Below are positions 1 through 8,078 of a DNA stretch of 64,000 bases, in pieces. The stretch's first letter is position 1. Each line of letters begins with the position of its first letter. The notes beneath the pieces were generated by a model, which was not told the DNA's origin, did not search any database, and saw only the letters and a program-made list of their open reading frames with translations. The position numbers were made by a program, and so were the translations under genes. Origin of the DNA: Colwellia sp. BRX10-3 (GTDB lineage Bacteria; Pseudomonadota; Gammaproteobacteria; Enterobacterales; Alteromonadaceae); the NCBI RefSeq assembly GCF_014077505.1, contig NZ_JACGWA010000001.1:62001-126000 (forward strand). The letters are read 5' to 3'.

Positions 1-1004
1 TTCACTCGAAAACCACGAGCAAACTCTTCTGAGGTAAACTTTGAATAAAAACCATCTGTTTTAAGTTTGAAGTTATCAGTAGGTTGCCATTCAAGCGTTG
101 CCATGAAACCATCGCGGGTCTCTTCACCGCCTTTGTGCTGTATCTCAAAACCTTCGCTGATGTATTCTTTATTAATATTAACGCCGTTATCTTTAGTCGG
201 ACCGTTAGTGTCATTATCAAGATTATCAACGTCGCGTAGTTTACTGTAATTTAAACCGACAAATTGCGCAGTAGCGCTTGGTTGAAATAAACGAGCATAG
301 CCTAAAGCAACACCTAGCGTTTCATCGGCAAATTTACCTTGATATGAAACACTAAAGCGATGACCTGTAGATGTTGCATCTGGCACATCTGCGGCTAAAT
401 CGTTATACATGCCACGGGCATTAATACTAAAGCTGTGATCTTTTTCGTTAGACAAGGGGCTAGCAGTGGTTAACTCCACCGTACCAGCAACACCACCTTC
501 AATTAATGAAACTTTAGGTGATTTATAAACTGCCGCTTTTGAAATTAACTCTGACGGATATTGATCAAATTCAACACTACGTTTACCGCCAGTAGAGACT
601 TGTTCGCGACCATTTAAGGTTGTAGAAACAAAACCACCTGACATACCACGAATGTTAATTTCAGCCGCCTGCCCACCAGTTCTGACTGCAGAAATACCAG
701 GTAAGCGTGTTAATGCATCCGCCATAGAAACGTCAGGTAAACTACCTAAATCATCTGCGCTGAGTTGTTCGGTTACTGTATCGGCAAAACGTTTTTGGTT
801 AATGGATTGTATCAGTGAGCGACGAAAGCCTGTCACTTCGATTACTTCCATTTTTTCTGGTACTTCTATGTTTTCAACTTGTTCTGCTACTTCTTTTTGA
901 TTGTCTTCTTGAGCATACAAAGCTCCAGAATAAGCAATCAAACCACTAGTCATCATAGCTAAAGTAACATTACTGAGTTTAAAGCTTGGCTTAATTTTAG
1001 ACAT
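1..1004 (-). CDS. TonB-dependent receptor, N-terminal part (runs off the window)
   Basis: Outer-membrane active transporter powered by TonB. The visible 334 residues hold a signal peptide ending near ALYA-QED (about residue 31), a TonB-box-like EVIEVTGFR, and a plug domain with SLPDVSMADALTRLPGI, INIRGM and a GGVAGTVEL-like stretch, followed by the first barrel strands. The pattern of a GFRRSL motif followed by INQKR is typical of the large Caulobacter/Xanthomonas-type receptors. The ATG at 1004 is preceded by AAGGGGG, a strong ribosome binding site. The C-terminal barrel is missing because the window ends. Two amylase lipoproteins upstream on the same strand and shared palindromes suggest a maltodextrin or other alpha-glucan substrate; that is inference from context. 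Confidence 0.93.
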   Translation of the reverse strand, partial: MSKIKPSFKLSNVTLAMMTSGLIAYSGALYAQEDNQKEVAEQVENIEVPEKMEVIEVTGFRRSLIQSINQKRFADTVTEQLSADDLGSLPDVSMADALTRLPGISAVRTGGQAAEINIRGMSGGFVSTTLNGREQVSTGGKRSVEFDQYPSELISKAAVYKSPKVSLIEGGVAGTVELTTASPLSNEKDHSFSINARGMYNDLAADVPDATSTGHRFSVSYQGKFADETLGVALGYARLFQPSATAQFVGLNYSKLRDVDNLDNDTNGPTKDNGVNINKEYISEGFEIQHKGGEETRDGFMATLEWQPTDNFKLKTDGFYSKFTSEEFARGFRV

Positions 1005-1110
1005 TGTTCCCCCTTGATTCATCCCTGAATATTCTATTTGTAGATCAGCCTCACCACTGATTTATTGATTAAAACCAATATAGAAAACATAAAACATAAT
1101 AGATATAGAC

Positions 1111-1124
1111 TGCATACGTATTCC
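1111..1124. promoter_or_regulatory. Candidate operator, CATACGTAT palindrome (receptor-proximal)
   Basis: TGCATACGTATTCC, one of three near-copies of the palindrome TGMATACGTATKCA in this locus (also 1313-1326 and 6308-6321). It lies about 110 bp before the receptor start. The perfect core ATACGTAT and the position fit a LacI-family (MalR-like) operator. The regulator is not in the window. Confidence 0.55.
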
Positions 1125-1312
1125 TATTCGGCACAACCCAACAATAATTGCCTTGGTAGCTCAGTAATATTGTTGTTTGAAAAATAGGCCTAGATGCCGG
1201 CAAGCACTGCAGGAACTGAAAACAACTAAGTAAACATTAAATATAAGAAGAACTGATTTACAAAAAATCACTAGCGATTTTAGCTTCTACATACAAAGAA
1301 TCGATACATGTA

Positions 1313-1326
1313 TGAATACGTATGCA
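1313..1326. promoter_or_regulatory. Candidate operator, CATACGTAT palindrome (receptor-distal)
   Basis: TGAATACGTATGCA, the best of the three copies: 12 of 14 positions are dyad symmetric. It lies about 310 bp before the receptor start and about 200 bp from the first receptor copy, so it could act with that copy by looping or mark an upstream start site. Confidence 0.55.
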
Positions 1327-1628
1327 TACAATTGTGCTCTATCTTCATAAATCGCTAACATCAAAAGCAGATTAAATAACTCATTAAAATAGGCTCACAC
1401 GATGAAAATAAAAATTTAATTGTCTTATCTGCAAAGGGCACTTAACACCATAGGCATTATATTCACTTAGTGTTGTCACCTATAATGGCTTTTCTTATCG
1501 AGTAAAGTCGACTTTTCGCCTGAATTTTTGCACTAGTTTTACTTGATGCATAGTGTGAGCTTTATTAATAATCGAAAGCGCTAAAAAGGTTAAAATGACA
1601 AATAGCAGGCTTTTGTTTTTGGTGGTTG

Positions 1629-4286
1629 TCATGGGGTAGGAAGCTCAATCAGTAAATCATCCAAAATCAAAGGGTCACTGCGTTCACCACCACCAAATTC
1701 CCAGTCAGCTCCTGCAGGAGTCAAGGTTCGGATACCGCCCTCGCCCGCTCTATCCCAAGTTGTAAGATAGATTTTGGCTCCTGCCCAACCGTCTTGGCCA
1801 AGCGCCGAAGCGCTGTAAGCTAACGTAATAGTACGCGCATCTTTATCTACTTCGACACTAGGGGCAGTGCCAAGCTTTTGTCCGGGTTTATCAGCAGTGG
1901 CTCCATTACTGTCAAATAAGAAATTGCCCCAGCCATAAAGCACATGAGAAAAATCCCATAGGAAACCATCTGGTGCCTCTGCCTGTAATGTAGATAAGGG
2001 CTTTATACCCTCTAGGCCTGGAAAATCAAAAAAGAGTGTAAAAGCGACATGATCCAAATGATTGGAAGCTACCCACATATCAGTGAGCTCATGCATAGTA
2101 ATATCTAACAGTAATGTATCTCCAGCACTACGGGCACGAACGGCCTCAATATCCATTTGCTTGCCAAAGGTAGATTCACTTGGAGGAAAAATGTTCCCCG
2201 AAAGACCATTGTCATCATTAAGTCCATCTTTAAACGCTACATCCCAATTGGCTTTAACTACGGTTTCGTTATATTGCTGGCGTTCGCTCGCGGCATTAAG
2301 CTCAGTAGAATACATTTCGAAGAACCGTTTATGAGTGCCTAAGTCAACAACTGGTAATGTGGTCTCCCAACGACCATTAGCATCTGCGGTGATACTTGTT
2401 ACGTTATCAAGATTGCCGTCAACGACTAGCGCTAATGTGCTATTTGGTTTACTGATTGAGCCACTGATTGTGACGCTCTCCTTTAGCGTTTTCTTGCGAT
2501 AATCCTGATCAACACTAATACTGTGAGCTGCAACTGCTTCAGCATTAGATTTATTTTCAGCTTTGAATATTAGCAGCCCCCTAGCAGGTACTTCCGTGGT
2601 CAGAGTACCATCTTGCCCAACAACCAAGGTGGTTGTATTGTTGCCAAGTTTGTCTGAGAAAATAGGCTGTAGCACCTGCCCGTCAGGCAAGCCTGTTGGC
2701 ATATTATTCAGTAAGGTGGTGTGCTCAGCAGTGTTCATAATGATAAAGGCGTGCTCGCCTTTGTAGCTGCGTTTGTAAGCAAATACGCCAGCACTAGTAG
2801 GGTTATCAGCCAGTAATTCCATTGAACCACGGCTAAATAATTTGTCACCTTGACGAAGTTTGGCTAGGGTTTGAGTGAACTTAAATAGTTCGGAATCTTG
2901 ATTAAATTGGTCGGTATCCGTTAGGTAACCACCGGCAAACATGGCTTGGCGCGAATCAAAATGATTTTGCTCGTTCCCCTGATAAATCACCGGAATACCT
3001 GGGATGGTAAAAATTAACGCTAGCGCTTGCCTCATGCCTGCCTCACTGCCAGGGAACCTAGGGGTATCATGGTTATCAATGAAGTTGGGAACGATATAAG
3101 GGTCAGGATAAACTTCTAAGTGTGCTTTAACGCGAAAGGTAAGCCAACTGGTTGGGCGACCTGCGGAAAAAATCCGGCCCAGTTCTTCGTGCAAGGGAAA
3201 GCCAATTATTGAGGATAATTCTGGTTTTTCTTCCGTGCCCAAATAAGTTAACAGTTTGCGCTCTGCAGAATCTGACAAAGGTTTAGAAACATCTTTAACT
3301 TCGCCAAAAGTAAGAAAATTGTCTCTGCCTGTTTCGGCTGCGGTATTAAGAATGCCGTCTTGCGCGTGCAAAAAGTCGTACCAATAATCATGTTCAACAT
3401 ATTTCACTGTGTCGATACGGTAAGCATCAACACCAGCTTCTCTTATCCAATAGTTATAAACATCTTTAAATGCTTTACGAACTAATTCATTAGAGGTGTT
3501 GATATCGTCTAATCGCCCCATTTGGTATGTCCATTCCTGCACCGGGTCATCGAGGTCAACCACAAGTGGTGTCCAGTGGTAAATGTCGGCCTTAACATGT
3601 TCTGGGTTATTGGCATTATTCATATCTAGCGGTGGCATAGTTGGCGCTGAAGTGGGGATATTATTGCCAACAAATTCGAAGCCTACGGTGGGGTCATTTG
3701 GGTCGTATTCATGGTCATAATCAAAATAATTTCCCGTATGGTTGATAACTATATCTTTGATCAAATACATGCCCCGGATATGGAGCTCGTGAGATAGATT
3801 TTTGTAAGTATCTAAATCCCCAAAATGCTGGTCAATTTTTCTGTGATCTATTGGCCAATAACCATGAAAGCCGCCATAATTTTGTGCTGCATTCCACCAT
3901 TGATTGGTAACAGGTGGTGTGGTCCATAAGGTGGTAGCACCAATATTTTGAATATAATCTAATTTGTTGATAACCCCCTGCAGATCACCACCGCTATAGT
4001 GGCTTTCTTTTGTAGGATCATAGAGGTTATAACCTTGATCATTTCGAGCGGGTTCACCGTCGTTGAAGCGATCAATCATGAGGAAGTAAATAATCTGATC
4101 TTGCCATTCTGGTGAAGGAACATGTATTAACCGGCCATCTACGCAGCCTGCGATTGATGCATCGCAGGCATTAGTTAGGTTTGCTTTTTCGCTATGAACA
4201 TTATCACTACAGCCATTGCCAGCGAGCATAATTAAAAACAGCGCTGTTAAAAGATCAATAGGACGTTTGTGAATACTAATATACAT
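1629..4286 (-). CDS. Secreted GH13 alpha-amylase-like lipoprotein with glucodextranase-type C-terminal domain
   Basis: Predicted to hydrolyse alpha-1,4-glucans at the cell surface. The 885-residue protein has a lipoprotein-type signal with Cys at about 26 (the lipobox LAGNGC is imperfect). The GH13 barrel spans about residues 55-560, with DIVINH (179-183), AYRIDTVK (nucleophile Asp292), LTFGEV (acid Glu329) and FIDNHD (Asp407). An Ig-like segment follows at about 600-690. The C-terminal part (about 690-885) ends in a WDRAGEGG...WEFGGGERSDP pattern resembling the glucodextranase C-terminal carbohydrate-binding domain. GGGAG-like GGGAGAAATT precedes the ATG. It follows the other amylase gene after 133 bp without its own palindrome, so the two may share a transcript. 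Substrate (starch, pullulan or cyclodextrin) cannot be set from motifs. Confidence 0.9.
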   Translation of the reverse strand: MYISIHKRPIDLLTALFLIMLAGNGCSDNVHSEKANLTNACDASIAGCVDGRLIHVPSPEWQDQIIYFLMIDRFNDGEPARNDQGYNLYDPTKESHYSGGDLQGVINKLDYIQNIGATTLWTTPPVTNQWWNAAQNYGGFHGYWPIDHRKIDQHFGDLDTYKNLSHELHIRGMYLIKDIVINHTGNYFDYDHEYDPNDPTVGFEFVGNNIPTSAPTMPPLDMNNANNPEHVKADIYHWTPLVVDLDDPVQEWTYQMGRLDDINTSNELVRKAFKDVYNYWIREAGVDAYRIDTVKYVEHDYWYDFLHAQDGILNTAAETGRDNFLTFGEVKDVSKPLSDSAERKLLTYLGTEEKPELSSIIGFPLHEELGRIFSAGRPTSWLTFRVKAHLEVYPDPYIVPNFIDNHDTPRFPGSEAGMRQALALIFTIPGIPVIYQGNEQNHFDSRQAMFAGGYLTDTDQFNQDSELFKFTQTLAKLRQGDKLFSRGSMELLADNPTSAGVFAYKRSYKGEHAFIIMNTAEHTTLLNNMPTGLPDGQVLQPIFSDKLGNNTTTLVVGQDGTLTTEVPARGLLIFKAENKSNAEAVAAHSISVDQDYRKKTLKESVTISGSISKPNSTLALVVDGNLDNVTSITADANGRWETTLPVVDLGTHKRFFEMYSTELNAASERQQYNETVVKANWDVAFKDGLNDDNGLSGNIFPPSESTFGKQMDIEAVRARSAGDTLLLDITMHELTDMWVASNHLDHVAFTLFFDFPGLEGIKPLSTLQAEAPDGFLWDFSHVLYGWGNFLFDSNGATADKPGQKLGTAPSVEVDKDARTITLAYSASALGQDGWAGAKIYLTTWDRAGEGGIRTLTPAGADWEFGGGERSDPLILDDLLIELPTP

Positions 4287-4419
4287 AATTTCTCCCGATT
4301 AAGTTCCTGAACAGCCGCCATTAATTTGAATACAAAACAAAACTGATTATTAGAAATATCAATTGGTTATCTTTAAAAATTTTTCTATATGTTCGTCATA
4401 TTTCCAATCACAGTTGAGC

Positions 4420-6174
4420 TTATTGTGAAACTGCTTCGTGGAGTTTGCTTTGTTGCCTAAGGAGCTGTGTTTGTAGTTCAGAATTATTGATAGCGCTATT
4501 AAGTAGTAGCACTGCTACGCCATGTGATTTTACTGTGATATTCAAGGCTAAATCATTGTTATCAACAAGATACTCTTGACCAGTCATTGCATTGGTCCAT
4601 AATCCTGTACTCAGCATTTTGTCCAGAGTGAACTCGGCTTCACTATTACCTTTATTCAGCAGCACTAATGCGGTTTGGTTATCACCATTGTTTTGGTAAA
4701 CACGATAGAAACTCGCCATATCATCTTTAAAGTCGACATTAACTTGTAAGCCCCGCTGTAAGGCAACTGAGCTTTTTCTAACATGGGCTATACTGGTTAA
4801 CTCATTATGTATAATGTGATTTTTAGCTTGTTCAATTCTTTGCTGACCTAGGTAGTTTCGATTACCTTTATGCTCAGGTTTGCCAGTCATAAAATTGATT
4901 TCAGAGCCATAGTAAACTACAGGAATTCCTCGAGCGGTAAATAACCAGTTATTGGCATCGATGAAGCCTTCATCAGTGGCATTCATGCGTTCCATGTCGT
5001 GATTATCGTAGAAAGTCATTAGCTCATACGGGTTTTGATAAACACCGTCATCTAGATGTAGATACGACAATATATCGCTAAAATCGCTATCAGTATTTTC
5101 AAATACTTCGGTGATCGCTTTTCTGCCAGGGAAATCTAAAACACTAACTCCACCATTTTCAGAACGAGTATGTTCAGCAATAAATTCTGCGTCATAAGAG
5201 TAGCTTTCGCCGAAAATAAAAATATCAGGATGATGCTGACGAATGCGGCCAAAGAGTTTTTTCCAGAAGTGATGTGGCATTTCTTTAATGGTATCAACAC
5301 GAAGCGCATGGGCGCCTTGTGCTATCCACTTAAGATAAGCTCCTTCAAAATAATCTAGCACAGCTTCATTGTTTTCATTTAAATCTGATAGTTGTGCCAG
5401 GCCAGTATGGGTATTGAAAAAGGCATGCATCGGGTTACTAGGGTCGAGATTTTCAGGATAGATATTTTGATGATCGGCAACTAACTTACCGCCTTGATCA
5501 TATATTTCGCCAAATTTAGGTTGATCTTCTACCATGCTGTATGAAGGTGAGCCATGGTTAGCGACAATATCGAGCACTAAATTTAAATCATGCTTATCTT
5601 TAAGTTGCTTAGTTAAGCCAGCAAAGCTTAAATCTTTTGACGGTAGATGTTCATCAACTTGGTAAAAATTATTGGCCCAATAGCCGTGATAACCAGTTTT
5701 TCCGCCATCTTTGTAATACTCACCAAAAGCGACTTTCTCGCCGCCATTAAAAGCTTGGTCTGGATTGTCATATATCGGTGTTAGCCAAACCGAAGTGAAG
5801 CCCATATTTTTAATGTACTCGGCGTTACTTAATACACCTTTGAAATCACCACCTAAATAGCCAACATTAGCGTGTTGTCCATCAGGGCCGTTAAGTGGAA
5901 TATCGAAACTTGGGTATTTTCCGCCTTGCGCTTCATGATTGTTAGTTTTATCACCATCAACGAATCTGTCAGTTAATAAGAAATACACTGATTCAGAAGC
6001 ATAAGGATTCAAAGTTCCGTAAAATACAGGGTTTTGTTGATTTGATATTATGGATGAATTTGAGGGCTGCTTTACTGAAAATGTGCAGCCAAAAATAGAT
6101 AAAGATAAAATAGTACTGACAGATGTTAAGGTCAATGCTCGGCTAAAATTCATAGTGGAATTATCCTTTTTCAT
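4420..6174 (-). CDS. Secreted GH13 alpha-amylase-like lipoprotein
   Basis: Glycoside hydrolase family 13 enzyme acting on alpha-glucans outside the inner membrane. An open frame reaches back to a GTG at 6213. I prefer the ATG at 6174 because AAAAGGA lies about 10 bases before it; ATG 6153 is another option. A lipoprotein signal follows (SIFGC). Numbered from the GTG, the motifs are DIVANH (215-220), ALRVDTIK (nucleophile Asp307), IFGES (acid Glu336) and FYDNHD (Asp406). A short all-beta domain C follows and no extra binding module is visible. First gene of the alpha-glucan cluster, with a CATACGTAT palindrome at 6308-6321 before it. Confidence 0.9.
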   Translation of the reverse strand: MKKDNSTMNFSRALTLTSVSTILSLSIFGCTFSVKQPSNSSIISNQQNPVFYGTLNPYASESVYFLLTDRFVDGDKTNNHEAQGGKYPSFDIPLNGPDGQHANVGYLGGDFKGVLSNAEYIKNMGFTSVWLTPIYDNPDQAFNGGEKVAFGEYYKDGGKTGYHGYWANNFYQVDEHLPSKDLSFAGLTKQLKDKHDLNLVLDIVANHGSPSYSMVEDQPKFGEIYDQGGKLVADHQNIYPENLDPSNPMHAFFNTHTGLAQLSDLNENNEAVLDYFEGAYLKWIAQGAHALRVDTIKEMPHHFWKKLFGRIRQHHPDIFIFGESYSYDAEFIAEHTRSENGGVSVLDFPGRKAITEVFENTDSDFSDILSYLHLDDGVYQNPYELMTFYDNHDMERMNATDEGFIDANNWLFTARGIPVVYYGSEINFMTGKPEHKGNRNYLGQQRIEQAKNHIIHNELTSIAHVRKSSVALQRGLQVNVDFKDDMASFYRVYQNNGDNQTALVLLNKGNSEAEFTLDKMLSTGLWTNAMTGQEYLVDNNDLALNITVKSHGVAVLLLNSAINNSELQTQLLRQQSKLHEAVSQ

Positions 6175-6678
6175 ATCATTACTATCCTTTTTTCTAATAG
6201 CCATTGTTGGCACTAATCACTAGTAAAGAAAGGTTCAGCTGATATTTTATAAGTTATTATTTGTAATGCTGTATCCTAATTACTTAGCCAGATCTATTAC
6301 AAGCATCTACATACGTATTCATATATTACCGACCTGTGGGGTATAATTAACTTGGTCATTTGATTAGATGTATTTATTGCGCGATAGGAGTGAAAACGAT
6401 ATAGCGGTTTATAACTTAGATGATTATAATCTCTGATTTTTAGATTGGGTAAATAATTGAACTTAAAAGATTGAGTACAATGGACTTCAATGTTCATTTC
6501 TCGAAAATATTAAGAAAAATACGTTGTTTTCACATGCTAGTCTAGAGCCTGTTGAAAAAAGTTACTTAGATAAATAAGGTGATTTTTCTAGGACAAGCTT
6601 ACTTGTGATATCTAATAGAATATTTTCTAGATTTCGTTGAAGATGAAGTATTGCTTTTACTGACTTAAGAGGTACTTT
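6175..6678. other. Intergenic region upstream of the amylase cluster
   Basis: About 500 bp with no supported gene. It contains the operator-like palindrome at 6308. Its right edge is the left copy of the element's 65-bp repeat. A 66-codon open frame at 6297-6497 has no ribosome binding site or recognisable sequence. Confidence 0.5.
6308..6321. promoter_or_regulatory. Candidate operator before the first amylase gene
   Basis: TACATACGTATTCA, third copy of the palindrome seen before the receptor, about 135 bp before the amylase start. Sharing of the motif across the locus supports joint control by one sugar-responsive repressor; the identity of the factor is inference. Confidence 0.55.
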
Positions 6679-6743
6679 AAAGATTGGGTGGCAACCCTAA
6701 TAGCCACACTCCGGCACATGAGTCGTCTGCTGCGGTTGCTTCC
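6679..6743 (-). repeat. Left attachment repeat: duplicated 3' part of ffs
   Basis: This 65-bp stretch is identical to 9199-9263. It reproduces the 3' part of the 4.5S RNA gene, from inside the conserved GGAAGC loop to just past the RNA's 3' end. Homology stops abruptly at both edges. It marks the far junction of an element integrated in ffs. Confidence 0.9.
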
Positions 6744-6788
6744 AGCTTGCCTTTCAACGAAATACACTATGTGAATTAAGAGTTAAAT

Positions 6789-6811
6789 TGTAGCAGTTCA
6801 TGTAGCAAAAT
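6789..6811. repeat. Candidate arm-type integrase site, left end
   Basis: Two TGTAGCA heptamers about 12 bp apart, matching 21 of 23 bases with 9146-9168 near the opposite end in the same orientation. The position, about 45 bp inside the attachment repeat, fits an arm-binding site for the N-terminal domain of the recombinase. Function is inferred. Confidence 0.45.
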
Positions 6812-7195
6812 CAATTGTGTTTAACATGATAAAATTTACCGCATAAACAACAATTAACTTCTCTATTTGCCACATTGCTGAAGTTAGCATTAGAAAATTT
6901 ATATTGAAAATCTTTGTATGCTTTGATCTACAGCGGACATGTCTGAACAAACAAATTACGCTAGCCGTTTCCTATTAGCGGACGTTCCTCATAGATAAAA
7001 ACATGAGTCTTTTGAAGATTACTTAATGCCAATAATCCGTTATGTCTGAATGTGAACAAAGCCACCAGTCACGAAGTAAAGTGAATATGAAGATAGTTGA
7101 TTAATTAATTTGAAAATTCTTAATGAAATTTGAAGGTTATTAAAGAGCAGAATCCTACGAAACCATCTGAATCGCAGAACTCTGATATATTACAC
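6812..7195. other. Non-coding stretch of the element, left part
   Basis: About 380 bp with no supported gene. Only frames of about 20 codons are present, for instance from ATGs near 6939 and 7041, without convincing signals. Confidence 0.4.
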
Positions 7196-7366
7196 TTATT
7201 TTTTTCGTAATCTGCTGGCGATAATACCTGCAATAGCTAAACCAAATAAAGCCAACGAAGTAGGTTCAGGTACTTGAGTCGGTTCAGGTCCCTCAAACGA
7301 TATAGCTAACGCCAAACTCGGAGTCAATAAAAGAATAACTGTCAATCCGGCTAAAATCTTGTTCAT
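7196..7366 (-). CDS. Micro PEP-CTERM protein (56 residues)
   Basis: The protein is 56 residues and was read directly from the minus strand. Residues 1 to about 21 are a signal peptide (MNKILAGLTVILL...ALA). A linker of about 11 residues rich in Pro and Glu follows. The C-terminal sorting signal is VPEPTS, then a hydrophobic segment (LALFGLAIAGIIA), then the basic tail SRLRKK. In this family the tail directs sorting by exosortase and export of surface proteins, commonly linked to exopolysaccharide; almost nothing is left here as a mature domain. AAAGGA stands 8 bases before the ATG, and a sigma-54-like promoter lies 46 bp upstream. The gene lies inside the ffs-integrated element. It could be an intact microprotein or a truncated relic; clean start, stop and promoter favour an intact gene. 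Confidence 0.82.
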   Translation of the reverse strand: MNKILAGLTVILLLTPSLALAISFEGPEPTQVPEPTSLALFGLAIAGIIASRLRKK

Positions 7367-7411
7367 TAAGAATGTCCTTTTAGTTGTTTATTATTAACCA
7401 GTCTTTAACTA

Positions 7412-7428
7412 AGCAAAAATCACACCAA
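7412..7428 (-). promoter_or_regulatory. Sigma-54-type promoter for the micro PEP-CTERM gene
   Basis: Reading the minus strand, TTGGTGTGATTTTTGCT has GG and GC dinucleotides 12 bases apart, as in the -24/-12 consensus TTGGCAC-N5-TTGC. The predicted start near 7401 gives a leader of about 35 bases. PEP-CTERM genes in several proteobacteria are linked to the sigma-54 activator PrsR, so the match is meaningful; no activator gene lies in the window. Confidence 0.6.
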
Positions 7429-8078
7429 AAAAAAACTTCAAATAATATCAGTGAGTTAAAATAAAATCATAATTGAACAATATTAAAGTGTAAATAATTA
7501 CGACACTTATTGGATAATAATAATTTTCTACTACTTGAAATCATCTTCTAACATTAGCTCTGACTAGTACTTAATTTAGTATAGACAAGTCATGAAAATA
7601 ATTATTGAAATGCCCACTCTTGTATCAAAGTTAACGTTACATGAGATTAATTTGGCTTAATATAAGAGAATGCTCTGAGGAAAAAGTCAGCATTACAAGA
7701 TGATACACCAACGGCAGGAGTGAGCTTGCAGCCGTCATATCGATTGTTACCGTTTTATAACCATATTTTACTTTTTTGATCATGAAATGAGTATCAAAAG
7801 TGATTTTTGGAACGTCTGCTATACAAATGATGATCAATTAGCTGCCTAGCTGCTTAAGTCAACTAACTGGTGTTCAGTTGACTTCGATAAATACTCGAAA
7901 TTTCAAAATATTAGTTCCGCTTTGCGCACAAAGTGATCTTTAAATCTAGGGCTCACAGTTGACGTTAGGAACACAAAAGCTAAAGCTTCAAAGTGGCATT
8001 AATTAGCGTTAAGTGGCGAAACACCAACCGCAACTTGGACTTGAAGAGAGCCTTAGCGACAGTGACTCTAGACTTCCA
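7429..8078. other. Non-coding stretch of the element, central part
   Basis: About 650 bp without a supported gene. A 66-codon frame at 7637-7837 shows no ribosome site or known pattern. A perfect 9-bp inverted repeat (AAGTCAACT at 7856-7864 with AGTTGACTT at 7876-7884) could form a hairpin; it lacks a T-run. Confidence 0.45.

Larger units (their letters stand above)
1005..1628. other. Intergenic region between receptor and amylase
   Basis: No convincing gene in 624 bp. It holds the two palindromes at 1111 and 1313. It presumably carries the receptor promoter and the 3' end of the amylase transcript. I see no strong hairpin terminator. Confidence 0.5.

Noticed and set aside
652-900. 82-codon plus-strand frame in the TonB receptor gene
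   Set aside because: Antisense shadow of a strongly supported plug domain.
6541-6570. GAGCCTGTTGAAAAAAG resembling an insertion-sequence end
   Set aside because: No transposase, no matching inverted end and no target duplication were found.
7637-7837. 66-codon minus-strand frame inside the element
   Set aside because: No ribosome binding site, no recognisable pattern, composition like the surrounding AT-rich non-coding DNA.
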